64,000 nt of DNA from Planococcus donghaensis (GTDB taxonomy: Bacteria; Bacillota; Bacilli; Bacillales_A; Planococcaceae): contig NZ_CP016543.2 of assembly GCF_001687665.2 (NCBI RefSeq), forward strand, positions 3,224,001-3,288,000, read 5' to 3'. Below are positions 56,747-64,000 of the stretch, piece by piece. The notes beneath the pieces were generated by a model. That model worked only from the letters and a program-made list of their open reading frames with translations. It made no database searches and had not been told where the DNA came from. A program made the translations under genes and the position numbers. Each line of letters begins with the position of its first letter. Position 1 is the first letter of the stretch.

Positions 56747-58563
56747 TCACCCCCATCGTCTTCTTCAAATGGCAACGTAAAGAAAATACTTGTTCCTTTT
56801 CCTAGCTTACTTTCTGCCCAAATGACGCCTCCATGAGCATTGATCATTTCTTTTGAAATCGCCAACCCTAATCCCGTACCACCCATTTCACGGGATCTTG
56901 CACGGTCAACGCGATAAAATCGGTCAAAGATCCGATCGACATTTTCTTTTGGAATTCCCATTCCTTCATCACTAATTTGAATCAGTAAATATCCTTCTTC
57001 AACAGTCATGTTAAAGCGGACTTTTCCACCTTCAGGAGAATATTTCAATGCATTCGAAATGATGTTATCAATTACTTGGGTTAATTTATCTGGGTCAATT
57101 TCAACAAAGTACTGCTCTTTAGGCAATTGACGCATAAAATTCACTTTGTGCGACTTCGACATTTCAAAACGATCGATAATGCGATTGAAAAAGACGTTGA
57201 ATTCAACCATTTCTTTGCTTAATTCGGTTTCACTCGAATCCATTTTTGATAATTTCAGCAAATCATTTACCAGTCGAATCATGCGTTCTGTTTCTGTTTG
57301 TGTCACATTTAAAAAGTTTGGCGCTAAGTCTGGATCTTGCCATGCCCCATCAGCCAATGCTTCTAAATAACTGCGCATTGTTGTTAAAGGTGTCCGCAAT
57401 TCATGCGATACATTGGCCACAAACTCACGGCGTTCAATATCAATTTTTTCTTGTTCTGTGTTGTCATGCAAGACCGCAATTAAACCATTAACAAAGCCTG
57501 TTTCTTTTTGAATTACAGAAAAAGTCGTACGCAATAACGTACTTTGTTCATACGTACTTAAATCTAATGTAACAGCTTCTTTCATATCAATTAAATCTTC
57601 GAAAGTATATTCTTCTTCAAGACCCAATACGCTCGTTACCGGTCGGTTTATGACCGTTTCACGTGAAACATTAAGCAATTGAAGCGCAGGATCATTGATC
57701 AAAATAATGCGTCCTCGCCTATCAGTCGATAATACGCCATCGGTCATATTAGAAAGGACAGATGCTAATTTCCGACGTTCACTTTCTGTCGATTGTTGAG
57801 ATTCCTGCAACCGATTTGTTAAATGGTTAAAAGCTCGAGCAAGTTGACCAATTTCATCATCACTATAAACTCTTACTTTACGGGAAAAGTTTCCTTTTGC
57901 CATTGCTTGCGCTTGTCTTCGCATATCCGCAATAGGTCGTGAAATGGTTTGAGCCACTAAAATTCCTAAAATTGCAGTAATGGCCAAGGAAATCGTTGTA
58001 CCTACTGCGAGAATGGAGTTGATATCATCCATTTGGTCATACACGTTTTCAATTTCAGCTTCAACATATAAAGTCCCGAGTAAGGTGCCACCTGTCGCCA
58101 CAATCGGCAAGGTTCGTACCCAAATTCGCTCTTCGCTTTCCTTATCCACATAGGTTTGTTCTAAATCAATTTCTCCGATAATAGATTGGCGAACCAAGTC
58201 ATTGGTTGACCGCTGGCCGACTAGTATTTGGTTTTCAATAACAGATGATGCAAGAATGCTATACCGTGTATCTACAACCCGTATTTCATTGATATCATCT
58301 GATTGAAATCCATATAATACCGTTCGCAAGGTTTGTTCAAGCGTTGAATTTTCTTCTGTACGTTCTTTAATCATTTCTTCACGCACACTAAATTCAATAA
58401 TTTCCATACGGTCTTTAATAGAACTTTCAAAGTTCCCTTTTAAGGTTTCTTCAAGCTGCTGAGCAAAGTACAGACCAATAATCTGCATAGCTAGCAAAAT
58501 CAGCAAAATATAAATTAACACAAACTTCACATGTATCGACTTTAAAAAATTTACTTTTGACAT
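56737..58563 (-). CDS. walK: WalK sensor histidine kinase
   Basis: A 608-residue essential kinase. First membrane helix FVLIYILLILLAMQIIGLYF, an extracellular PAS-like domain, second helix around residue 190 (TISLAITAILGILVAQTI), HAMP, a cytoplasmic PAS domain (SVLSNMTDGVLSTDRRGRII), HisKA with the phosphorylated histidine in VANVSHELRTPL, and an ATPase domain with DNIISNALKYS and DRFYRVDRARSREMGGTGLG. It phosphorylates WalR to control peptidoglycan hydrolases. It starts four bases after walR. Confidence 0.97.
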   Translation of the reverse strand: MSKVNFLKSIHVKFVLIYILLILLAMQIIGLYFAQQLEETLKGNFESSIKDRMEIIEFSVREEMIKERTEENSTLEQTLRTVLYGFQSDDINEIRVVDTRYSILASSVIENQILVGQRSTNDLVRQSIIGEIDLEQTYVDKESEERIWVRTLPIVATGGTLLGTLYVEAEIENVYDQMDDINSILAVGTTISLAITAILGILVAQTISRPIADMRRQAQAMAKGNFSRKVRVYSDDEIGQLARAFNHLTNRLQESQQSTESERRKLASVLSNMTDGVLSTDRRGRIILINDPALQLLNVSRETVINRPVTSVLGLEEEYTFEDLIDMKEAVTLDLSTYEQSTLLRTTFSVIQKETGFVNGLIAVLHDNTEQEKIDIERREFVANVSHELRTPLTTMRSYLEALADGAWQDPDLAPNFLNVTQTETERMIRLVNDLLKLSKMDSSETELSKEMVEFNVFFNRIIDRFEMSKSHKVNFMRQLPKEQYFVEIDPDKLTQVIDNIISNALKYSPEGGKVRFNMTVEEGYLLIQISDEGMGIPKENVDRIFDRFYRVDRARSREMGGTGLGLAISKEMINAHGGVIWAESKLGKGTSIFFTLPFEEDDGGEWD

Positions 58564-58567
58564 CTAA

Positions 58568-59275
58568 CTACTCCTGTTCAGGATTTCGCAAATAATACCC
58601 TACGCCGCGACGCGTCACAATCCATGCCGGATGACTTGGGTTATCTTCAATTTTTTCACGCAGACGTCTAACGGTAACATCCACTGTACGGACATCACCA
58701 AAGTAATCATATCCCCATACGGTCTGCAATAAATGCTCACGTGTCATGACTTGTCCAATATGCTTACCAAGATAGTGAAGCAGTTCAAATTCACGGTGAG
58801 TCAATTCGATCGTTTCTTCACGTTTTAATACAAGATAAGCATCTGGTTGAATTGTTAACACACCTACTTGAATATCATTAGAGTGTTGTCCTTCTTCTTC
58901 AGCAGGCGCTACATTTTGACGTCGCAAATTGGCTTTTACACGTGCAATCAGTTCACGCGTTGAAAAAGGTTTTGTCACATAATCATCTGCACCTAGTTCT
59001 AGACCTAGCACTTTATCAATTTCAGAGTCTTTGGCTGTTAACATAATGATTGGAAAATCGTACTTTTTGCGAATTTCACGACAAACTTCCATCCCGTCGC
59101 GATTTGGCAACATAATATCTAATAACATTAAATCGGGTTGAATTTCTCCAGCAATTTTAATCGCTTCGTCTCCGTCATACGCACAAACTACATTAAAACC
59201 TTCTTTTTTCAAGTTAAACTGTAAAATATCTGCAATCGGTTTCTCATCGTCTACAACCAATATTGTTTTACTCAT
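58568..59275 (-). CDS. walR: WalR response regulator
   Basis: A 235-residue OmpR-family regulator: receiver domain with the phospho-acceptor Asp53 in LMLLDIMLP, acidic pocket VVDDEKP, Lys in LTAKDSE, and a C-terminal winged helix ([35 protein letters not shown]). It controls autolysin and cell-wall genes and is essential. The start MSKTILVV at 59275 has GGGGAG seven bases upstream; the ATG immediately before it (59278) is possible, while a longer in-frame extension to 59323 is not conserved. First gene of the wal operon. Confidence 0.97.
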   Translation of the reverse strand: MSKTILVVDDEKPIADILQFNLKKEGFNVVCAYDGDEAIKIAGEIQPDLMLLDIMLPNRDGMEVCREIRKKYDFPIIMLTAKDSEIDKVLGLELGADDYVTKPFSTRELIARVKANLRRQNVAPAEEEGQHSNDIQVGVLTIQPDAYLVLKREETIELTHREFELLHYLGKHIGQVMTREHLLQTVWGYDYFGDVRTVDVTVRRLREKIEDNPSHPAWIVTRRGVGYYLRNPEQE

Positions 59276-59437
59276 CATTTTTCTCCCCTTTTTCTTCCCA
59301 TCTACACCCTTTTTTGTTGTCATTGCTCGTTCTTTACTACCCTATACTTTATCATTGTTCAAGGCATTTCGCATCTATCAGTAGCTACCCCTGCTCTGTC
59401 TCAAACACTCAAAACCTAAGCGCAATCCACAAAACAG
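59276..59437. other. walR upstream region
   Basis: 160-base gap holding the promoter region of the wal operon; TTGAAC with possible -10 elements is near 59350-59370 but the spacing is not convincing. Confidence 0.3.
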
Positions 59438-59469
59438 CAAAAAGCAGCCGCCTAAAGGCGACTGCTTGA
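59438..59469 (-). terminator. Terminator of purA
   Basis: AAGCAGTCGCC pairs with GGCGGCTGCTT (minus strand) with a TTTTT tail. Confidence 0.85.
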
Positions 59470-59488
59470 TCTCAATTCTAAGCTTAAA

Positions 59489-60775
59489 TTATCTCCAAAC
59501 ACTTGTAACAATGTTTGTTTGGTTACGGTCAGGACCGACAGAGAAAATCGAAATTTGAACACCCGTCAACTGAGAAATACGCTCTAAGTAATGACGTGCA
59601 TTTTCTGGCAATTCATCTAATGATTTGCAGCTTGTCACGTCTTCAGACCAGCCTGGAAGCTCTTCATACACAGGTTCGCACTCATCCAGCATACGTAAGT
59701 TTGCTGGATATTCTGTGATCAGTTCTCCTTGGTAACGGTAAGCTGTACAAATCTTAACCGTTTCAAGACCCGACAATACGTCAATGGAGTTAACTGTTAA
59801 GTCCGTTAATCCACTTACACGTCTTGCATGACGAACAACTACACTATCAAACCAACCAATGCGGCGTGGACGACCAGTAGTCGTACCGTACTCTTTACCA
59901 ATTTCGCGGATTTGTTGACCTACTTCATCGAACAATTCTGTTGGGAATGGTCCGTCTCCAACACGTGACGTGTACGCTTTACATACGCCGATTACGTGTT
60001 GAATAGTTGTTGGTCCTACGCCCGCTCCGATTGTAACTCCACCCGCTACTGGGTTAGAAGACGTTACAAACGGATACGTTCCTTGGTCGATATCGAGCAT
60101 AACGCCTTGAGCGCCTTCAAACAATACGCGACGGCCATTATCAATAGCATCGTTCAATACTTTTGATGTGTCTGTTACATATTTAGCGATTTCTTGCCCA
60201 TATGCATAATACTCTTCCATAATTCCTTCGACTGTAAATCCTTCTGTTTCATAAAATTTCTCGAACAAACGGTTTTTCTCGATTAAGTTCATGCGTAGTT
60301 TTTCTTCGAACACAACGTGGTCCAATAAATCCGCCATACGAATTCCGACACGTGCTGCTTTGTCCATATAAGCAGGTCCGATGCCTTTACCTGTTGTTCC
60401 AATTTTATTTGCTCCGCGACGCGCTTCTTCTACTTCATCTTGCTTAATGTGGTATGGCAATAATACGTGTGCGCGGTTTGAAATGCGCAAGTTTTCCGTT
60501 GTAATGCCACGCTCATGAAGACCTTTTAATTCTTTAACAAGCGCTTTTGGATCTACAACCATGCCGTTTCCAATTACCGATGTTTTCTCTTTATAGAATA
60601 TCCCTGAAGGAATCAAATGCAATTTATACGTTTCTCCACCAAAAATAATGGTGTGTCCAGCGTTATTACCGCCTTGATAACGTGCAATTACTTCTGCATG
60701 TTCTGATAGAAAATCAGTGATCTTCCCTTTTCCTTCGTCTCCCCATTGCGTTCCAACTACTACGACTGACGTCAT
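59489..60775 (-). CDS. purA: Adenylosuccinate synthetase
   Basis: A 428-residue GTP-dependent enzyme converting IMP and aspartate to adenylosuccinate, the first step from IMP to AMP. N-terminal motif [62 protein letters not shown] and [13 protein letters not shown] are all intact. GGAGG precedes the ATG. It has its own promoter (60822-60850) and terminator. The position between dnaB and walR is conserved in Bacillales. Confidence 0.98.
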   Translation of the reverse strand: MTSVVVVGTQWGDEGKGKITDFLSEHAEVIARYQGGNNAGHTIIFGGETYKLHLIPSGIFYKEKTSVIGNGMVVDPKALVKELKGLHERGITTENLRISNRAHVLLPYHIKQDEVEEARRGANKIGTTGKGIGPAYMDKAARVGIRMADLLDHVVFEEKLRMNLIEKNRLFEKFYETEGFTVEGIMEEYYAYGQEIAKYVTDTSKVLNDAIDNGRRVLFEGAQGVMLDIDQGTYPFVTSSNPVAGGVTIGAGVGPTTIQHVIGVCKAYTSRVGDGPFPTELFDEVGQQIREIGKEYGTTTGRPRRIGWFDSVVVRHARRVSGLTDLTVNSIDVLSGLETVKICTAYRYQGELITEYPANLRMLDECEPVYEELPGWSEDVTSCKSLDELPENARHYLERISQLTGVQISIFSVGPDRNQTNIVTSVWR

Positions 60776-60821
60776 AATTCCGCACCTCCGTTAGGCATAT
60801 GCCCTATCTCAAACAGTGTTT

Positions 60822-60850
60822 ATTGTACCAATTAAAGACGAAACCGTCAA
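60822..60850 (-). promoter_or_regulatory. purA promoter
   Basis: On the minus strand TTGACG (60845-60850) and TACAAT (60822-60827) are 17 bases apart, about 45 bases before the start codon. I did not see a clear PurR box. Confidence 0.75.
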
Positions 60851-60866
60851 TACAAAACAGAAGAAA

Positions 60867-60909
60867 ACACGAACATATAAATGTGTTGCCACATTTAATG
60901 TTCGTGTTT
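60867..60909 (-). terminator. Terminator of dnaB
   Basis: CACGAACAT pairs with ATGTTCGTG, with an inner ATGTG/CACAT stem; it begins at the dnaB stop codon. Confidence 0.75.
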
Positions 60910-62263
60910 AAAAGTCTCCGCCGGATTCATGTTGACTCCAGTCAATGGTGACAAACTTATTGTATTCTTTCACAAACGCCAATTTAACAGTCCCTGTTGG
61001 ACCATTACGTTGTTTTGCAATGATAATTTCAATCATGTTTTGGTCTTCTGTTTCTTTGTCATAATAATCTTCACGATACAAGAACGACACAATATCGGCA
61101 TCTTGCTCAATACTTCCAGATTCACGTAAATCCGACATCATTGGACGCTTGTCTTGTCGTTGTTCTACTCCACGAGATAACTGCGACAACGCGATAACCG
61201 GTACTTCAAGCTCACGCGCTAACCCTTTTAATGAACGGGAAATATCCGATACTTCTTGTTGTCGGTTTTCACCAGATTTACCGGGTCCTTGGATCAATTG
61301 AAGATAATCGATCATGATCATGCCAAGTCCATATTCTTGTTTTAAACGTCGGCATTTTGCCCGAATGTCATTTACGCGAATACCCGGTGTATCATCGATA
61401 AAGATTCCGGCATTGGATAAACTGCCCATCGCCATTGTCAACTTGCGCCAATCTTCGTTTTGAAGTGCTCCTGTACGCAATACTTGTGCATCAATATTGC
61501 CTTCCGCACAAAGCATACGCATAACCAACTGTTCAGCACCCATCTCTAAACTAAAAATGGCGACATTTTCGTCTGTTTTAGTCGCGACGTTTTGCGCGAC
61601 GTTCAAAGCAAAAGCTGTCTTACCAACAGAAGGCCGTGCAGCTACAATAATTAAGTCGTTTCGCTGAAACCCTGCTGTTACCTTATCAAGGTCACGGAAG
61701 CCTGTAGGGATTCCTGTGACGTCTCCTTTACGAGTATGCAGCAATTCGATGTTGTCGTAAGTTTTTACTAGTACATCTTTGATATGGGTAAAGTCACCGG
61801 CTTTTTTCCGGCTTGATACTTCCATCATTTTCTTTTCTGCTTCGGAAAGCAATGCTTCTACTTCATCTTCACGTGTAAATCCATCTTCTACGATTGTAGT
61901 AGCTACCCGGATCAATCGGCGAAGCAATGCTTTTTCTTCTACAATATGCGCATAATGGGCAACGTTTGCTGCTGTTGGTACAGCGTTAGCGATTTCCGTT
62001 AAATACGATAAACCGCCAACGTCTTCTAATTCTTTTTTGACAGAAAGTTCTTCTGTCACGGTCACTACATCAATCGCTTTTCCGTGATCTGCTAAATTCA
62101 GCATCGTCTGGAAAATCTTTTGATGCGCAATGCGGTAAAAATCTTCTGCCATCACAATTTCAGCAACCGTGATTAAAGAAGGCGGTTCTAAAAAGATGGC
62201 GCCAATAACCGATTGCTCGGCTTCATGGTTGTGCGGGGGGACACGATCAATCATTTCGTTCAT
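60908..62263 (-). CDS. dnaB: Replicative DNA helicase DnaB (DnaC in B. subtilis)
   Basis: A 451-residue hexameric helicase that unwinds DNA at the replication fork. The N-terminal primase-interacting domain begins PPHNHEAEQSVIGAIFLEP; the RecA-like domain has Walker A ARPSVGKTAFALN, Walker B MIMIDYLQLI and the DLRESGSIEQDAD motif. The ribosome-binding site AAGGTGAG overlaps the rplI stop region, so it is translated from the same transcript as gdpP-rplI. Named dnaB in most bacteria and dnaC in B. subtilis. Confidence 0.98.
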   Translation of the reverse strand: MNEMIDRVPPHNHEAEQSVIGAIFLEPPSLITVAEIVMAEDFYRIAHQKIFQTMLNLADHGKAIDVVTVTEELSVKKELEDVGGLSYLTEIANAVPTAANVAHYAHIVEEKALLRRLIRVATTIVEDGFTREDEVEALLSEAEKKMMEVSSRKKAGDFTHIKDVLVKTYDNIELLHTRKGDVTGIPTGFRDLDKVTAGFQRNDLIIVAARPSVGKTAFALNVAQNVATKTDENVAIFSLEMGAEQLVMRMLCAEGNIDAQVLRTGALQNEDWRKLTMAMGSLSNAGIFIDDTPGIRVNDIRAKCRRLKQEYGLGMIMIDYLQLIQGPGKSGENRQQEVSDISRSLKGLARELEVPVIALSQLSRGVEQRQDKRPMMSDLRESGSIEQDADIVSFLYREDYYDKETEDQNMIEIIIAKQRNGPTGTVKLAFVKEYNKFVTIDWSQHESGGDF

Positions 62264-62275
62264 CGGTGTCTCACC

Positions 62276-62725
62276 TTACGCTTCTTCTGTAACATGAACT
62301 CGAAGCGTAGCCGTCACATCCTGGTGCAATTTCACAGGAATATTAGTGTAGCCAAGCGCACGAATGGCATCGTCCAATTCCATTTTGCGTTTGTCTAATT
62401 TGATGCCATGCTTTTTTTCAAGTGTTGTTGCTACTTGTTTTGTTGTAATTGAACCAAAAAGACGTCCGTCTACTCCAGATTTCGCAGTCAATTCGATAGT
62501 TAAACCCTCAAGTGTTTCTTTTAACTGTTCTGCTTCTTGACGTTCTTGGTCAGCTTCTTTTTGCTCTTTTTTCTTTTGACCATCTAATTTACTAATAGTT
62601 GCTTGGTTTGCTTCAATCGCTAAATTATTTTTTAATAGGAAGTTATGTGCATAACCATCTGCTACGTTTTTAATTTCACCTTTTTTGCCTTTACCTTTTA
62701 CGTCTTTCAAAAATATTACTTTCAT
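62276..62725 (-). CDS. rplI: 50S ribosomal protein L9
   Basis: A 149-residue L9: N-terminal rRNA-binding domain [31 protein letters not shown], a long connecting helix (residues ~45-75) and C-terminal domain [20 protein letters not shown]. The start ATGA overlaps the gdpP stop by four bases, with AAGGAGG inside gdpP. It is 12 bases upstream of dnaB. Confidence 0.98.
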   Translation of the reverse strand: MKVIFLKDVKGKGKKGEIKNVADGYAHNFLLKNNLAIEANQATISKLDGQKKKEQKEADQERQEAEQLKETLEGLTIELTAKSGVDGRLFGSITTKQVATTLEKKHGIKLDKRKMELDDAIRALGYTNIPVKLHQDVTATLRVHVTEEA

Positions 62726-64000
62726 TCGTTTGTTCCTCCTTCAGTATCTTCTAAAATTACCGCTTTTAACTGTTCAACGGCTTGGTCTATTGTTGCGTTT
62801 GGCATTTGGGTAGCCGCATTTGTTAAATGACCACCACCGCCGAGGTTTTCCATAATTATTTGCACGTTTACTTCACCAAGTGAACGGGCACTAATACCAA
62901 TGCCGCCTTCTGCTCGCTCAGCCACTACAAACGACGCATTGACGTCTTTCATCGTCAACAAGATATCTGCTGTTTGTGCGATCAATACGGGGCTGTAGAC
63001 ACGCTCAGGCTCGCCTTTTGCAATCGCGATGCCATCGCCAACAAATTCTACTGTCTGCACAATTTTAGCACGTTCAATATACGTTTCTAAGTCTTCTTTT
63101 AGTATTCGTTGAACGAGTACTGTATCCGCTCCATTTGAACGCAAGTAAGAAGCTGCTTCAAAGGTACGGGCACCTGTTCTTAACGTAAAGCTTTTGGTAT
63201 CTACGATAATTCCAGCCAACATCGCTGTCGCTTCTAACATAGACAATTTCTCATGCTTTGGTTGGTACTCAATAAGTTCGGTAACCAATTCAGCAGTCGA
63301 TGACGCATAAGGCTCCATATAAACAAGCATCGTGTTGGTGATAAATTCTTCACCTCTCCGGTGATGGTCGATCAACACAACTCGTTCCATTCGTTGCAAT
63401 ACGCGTTCGTCAATAACCATAGACGGTTTATGCGTGTCTACTACAACCAGCAGTGAATTCTCGGTCATTTCAGCTAACGCTTCTTCGGGTGTTATAAACT
63501 GAGAAAACAATTCCGGTTCTCCTTCAATAGCTTCCATTAACCGCATGACACTGCGATCGTATGCATCAAAATCAATGATGATACGACCTTTAACTTTGTT
63601 CATGGCAGCCATTTTGGCTACGCCAACTGCAGCACCGATAGAATCCATATCCGGCATCTTATGTCCCATAATAAACACTTGATCACTTTCTTGGATCAAA
63701 TCACGCAATGCGTGCGAGATAACCCTCGCCCTGACTCGAGTCCGTTTTTCAACGGGATTGGTTTTACCGCCATAAAATTTCACTTTGCCACTTGGATGTT
63801 TGATCGCCACTTGATCTCCTCCACGGCCAAGAACTAAGTCTAAGCCTGATTGAGCAAGACTTCCTAATTCAACTAAGGAAGCAGACCCAGCTCCGACACC
63901 GATACTCAAAGTTAATGCCAGATTATCTTTAGAGGTAACTTCACGAATATCATCCAAAATAGCGAATTTTGATGTCTCAAGATCTTTTAAAATTGACTCA
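62722..64000 (-). CDS. gdpP: GdpP c-di-AMP phosphodiesterase (C-terminal part, cut by window end)
   Basis: The reading frame continues past position 64000; about 426 C-terminal codons are present. The visible part starts inside the degenerate GGDEF domain ([20 protein letters not shown]), then the DHH domain ([27 protein letters not shown]) and DHHA1 domain ending [14 protein letters not shown]. GdpP hydrolyses c-di-AMP to pApA and affects potassium homeostasis and beta-lactam tolerance. The N-terminal membrane helices and PAS domain must lie outside the window. A TTG at 63955-63957 is internal, not the start. First gene of gdpP-rplI-dnaB here. Confidence 0.95.
   Translation of the reverse strand, partial: ESILKDLETSKFAILDDIREVTSKDNLALTLSIGVGAGSASLVELGSLAQSGLDLVLGRGGDQVAIKHPSGKVKFYGGKTNPVEKRTRVRARVISHALRDLIQESDQVFIMGHKMPDMDSIGAAVGVAKMAAMNKVKGRIIIDFDAYDRSVMRLMEAIEGEPELFSQFITPEEALAEMTENSLLVVVDTHKPSMVIDERVLQRMERVVLIDHHRRGEEFITNTMLVYMEPYASSTAELVTELIEYQPKHEKLSMLEATAMLAGIIVDTKSFTLRTGARTFEAASYLRSNGADTVLVQRILKEDLETYIERAKIVQTVEFVGDGIAIAKGEPERVYSPVLIAQTADILLTMKDVNASFVVAERAEGGIGISARSLGEVNVQIIMENLGGGGHLTNAATQMPNATIDQAVEQLKAVILEDTEGGTNE

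Noticed and set aside
60776..60866. PurR box upstream of purA
   Set aside because: No pair of CGAA-containing PurBox half-sites was evident; only the promoter is supported.

Overview
The window looks like a low-to-moderate GC Bacillota chromosome, most likely Planococcaceae (Planococcus or a close relative). This rests on the gene order gdpP-rplI-dnaB-purA-walRKHIJ-htrA-rlmH, strong GGAGG ribosome-binding sites, CcpA/PerR-type operators and Bacillus-like proteins. The genus is an inference from overall character; no rRNA or tRNA gene is present to confirm it. The right end is oriC-proximal.

Layout. 1-5.4 kb: start of a SWIM zinc-finger gene, a HAD phosphatase, the glucose PTS pair glcT-ptsG with its antitermination leader, and an ECF transporter S component. 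5.4-12.5 kb: malate:quinone oxidoreductase and the mannitol genes mtlA-mtlR-mtlD. 12.9-18.4 kb: PerR-box-controlled ahpCF, two HxlR regulators each divergent from an enzyme gene (VOC protein, alcohol dehydrogenase), and a large hairpin repeat cluster. 18.5-25 kb: a diguanylate cyclase, a DUF1761 membrane protein, an rsbQ-rsbP energy-stress pair and a dCache-GGDEF-EAL protein. 25.3-32 kb: TetR regulator, old yellow enzyme, quinone-reductase-like enzyme, a lipoprotein and katG. 32-34.5 kb: a membrane PAS-GGDEF-EAL protein. 34.7-40.6 kb: a beta-glucoside uptake and hydrolysis cluster (binding protein, two permeases, LacI regulator, GH1 glucosidase). 40.7-46.4 kb: DUF4317 protein, nucleoside deaminase, and a two-gene operon of an alpha-oxoamine synthase and a six-helix PAS-GGDEF-EAL receptor-like protein. 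46.8-50.1 kb: nucleoside hydrolase, a 45-residue membrane protein, and HxlR-like regulator plus formaldehyde dehydrogenase. 50.1-64 kb: rlmH, a CxxH/CxxC protein, a DnaA-box cluster, an atypical SDR, htrA, the wal operon, purA, dnaB, rplI and gdpP (cut by the window end).

Themes. (1) Carbohydrate uptake under catabolite control (RAT/terminator at ptsG, cre-like sites at mtlA and the glucoside operon). (2) Peroxide and electrophile defence (ahpCF, katG, OYE, quinone reductase, FdhA, three HxlR regulators). (3) Unusually dense c-di-GMP signalling for a Bacillus relative: four GGDEF proteins, three with EAL domains. The best candidate for an undescribed system is the operon at 42736-46354. There a synthase of the CqsA/KBL/serine-palmitoyltransferase superfamily is followed after 4 bp by a six-transmembrane c-di-GMP enzyme, which suggests a small-molecule signal or lipid linked to c-di-GMP. 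A second candidate is a family of hairpin elements with a conserved core but unrelated, self-complementary arms.
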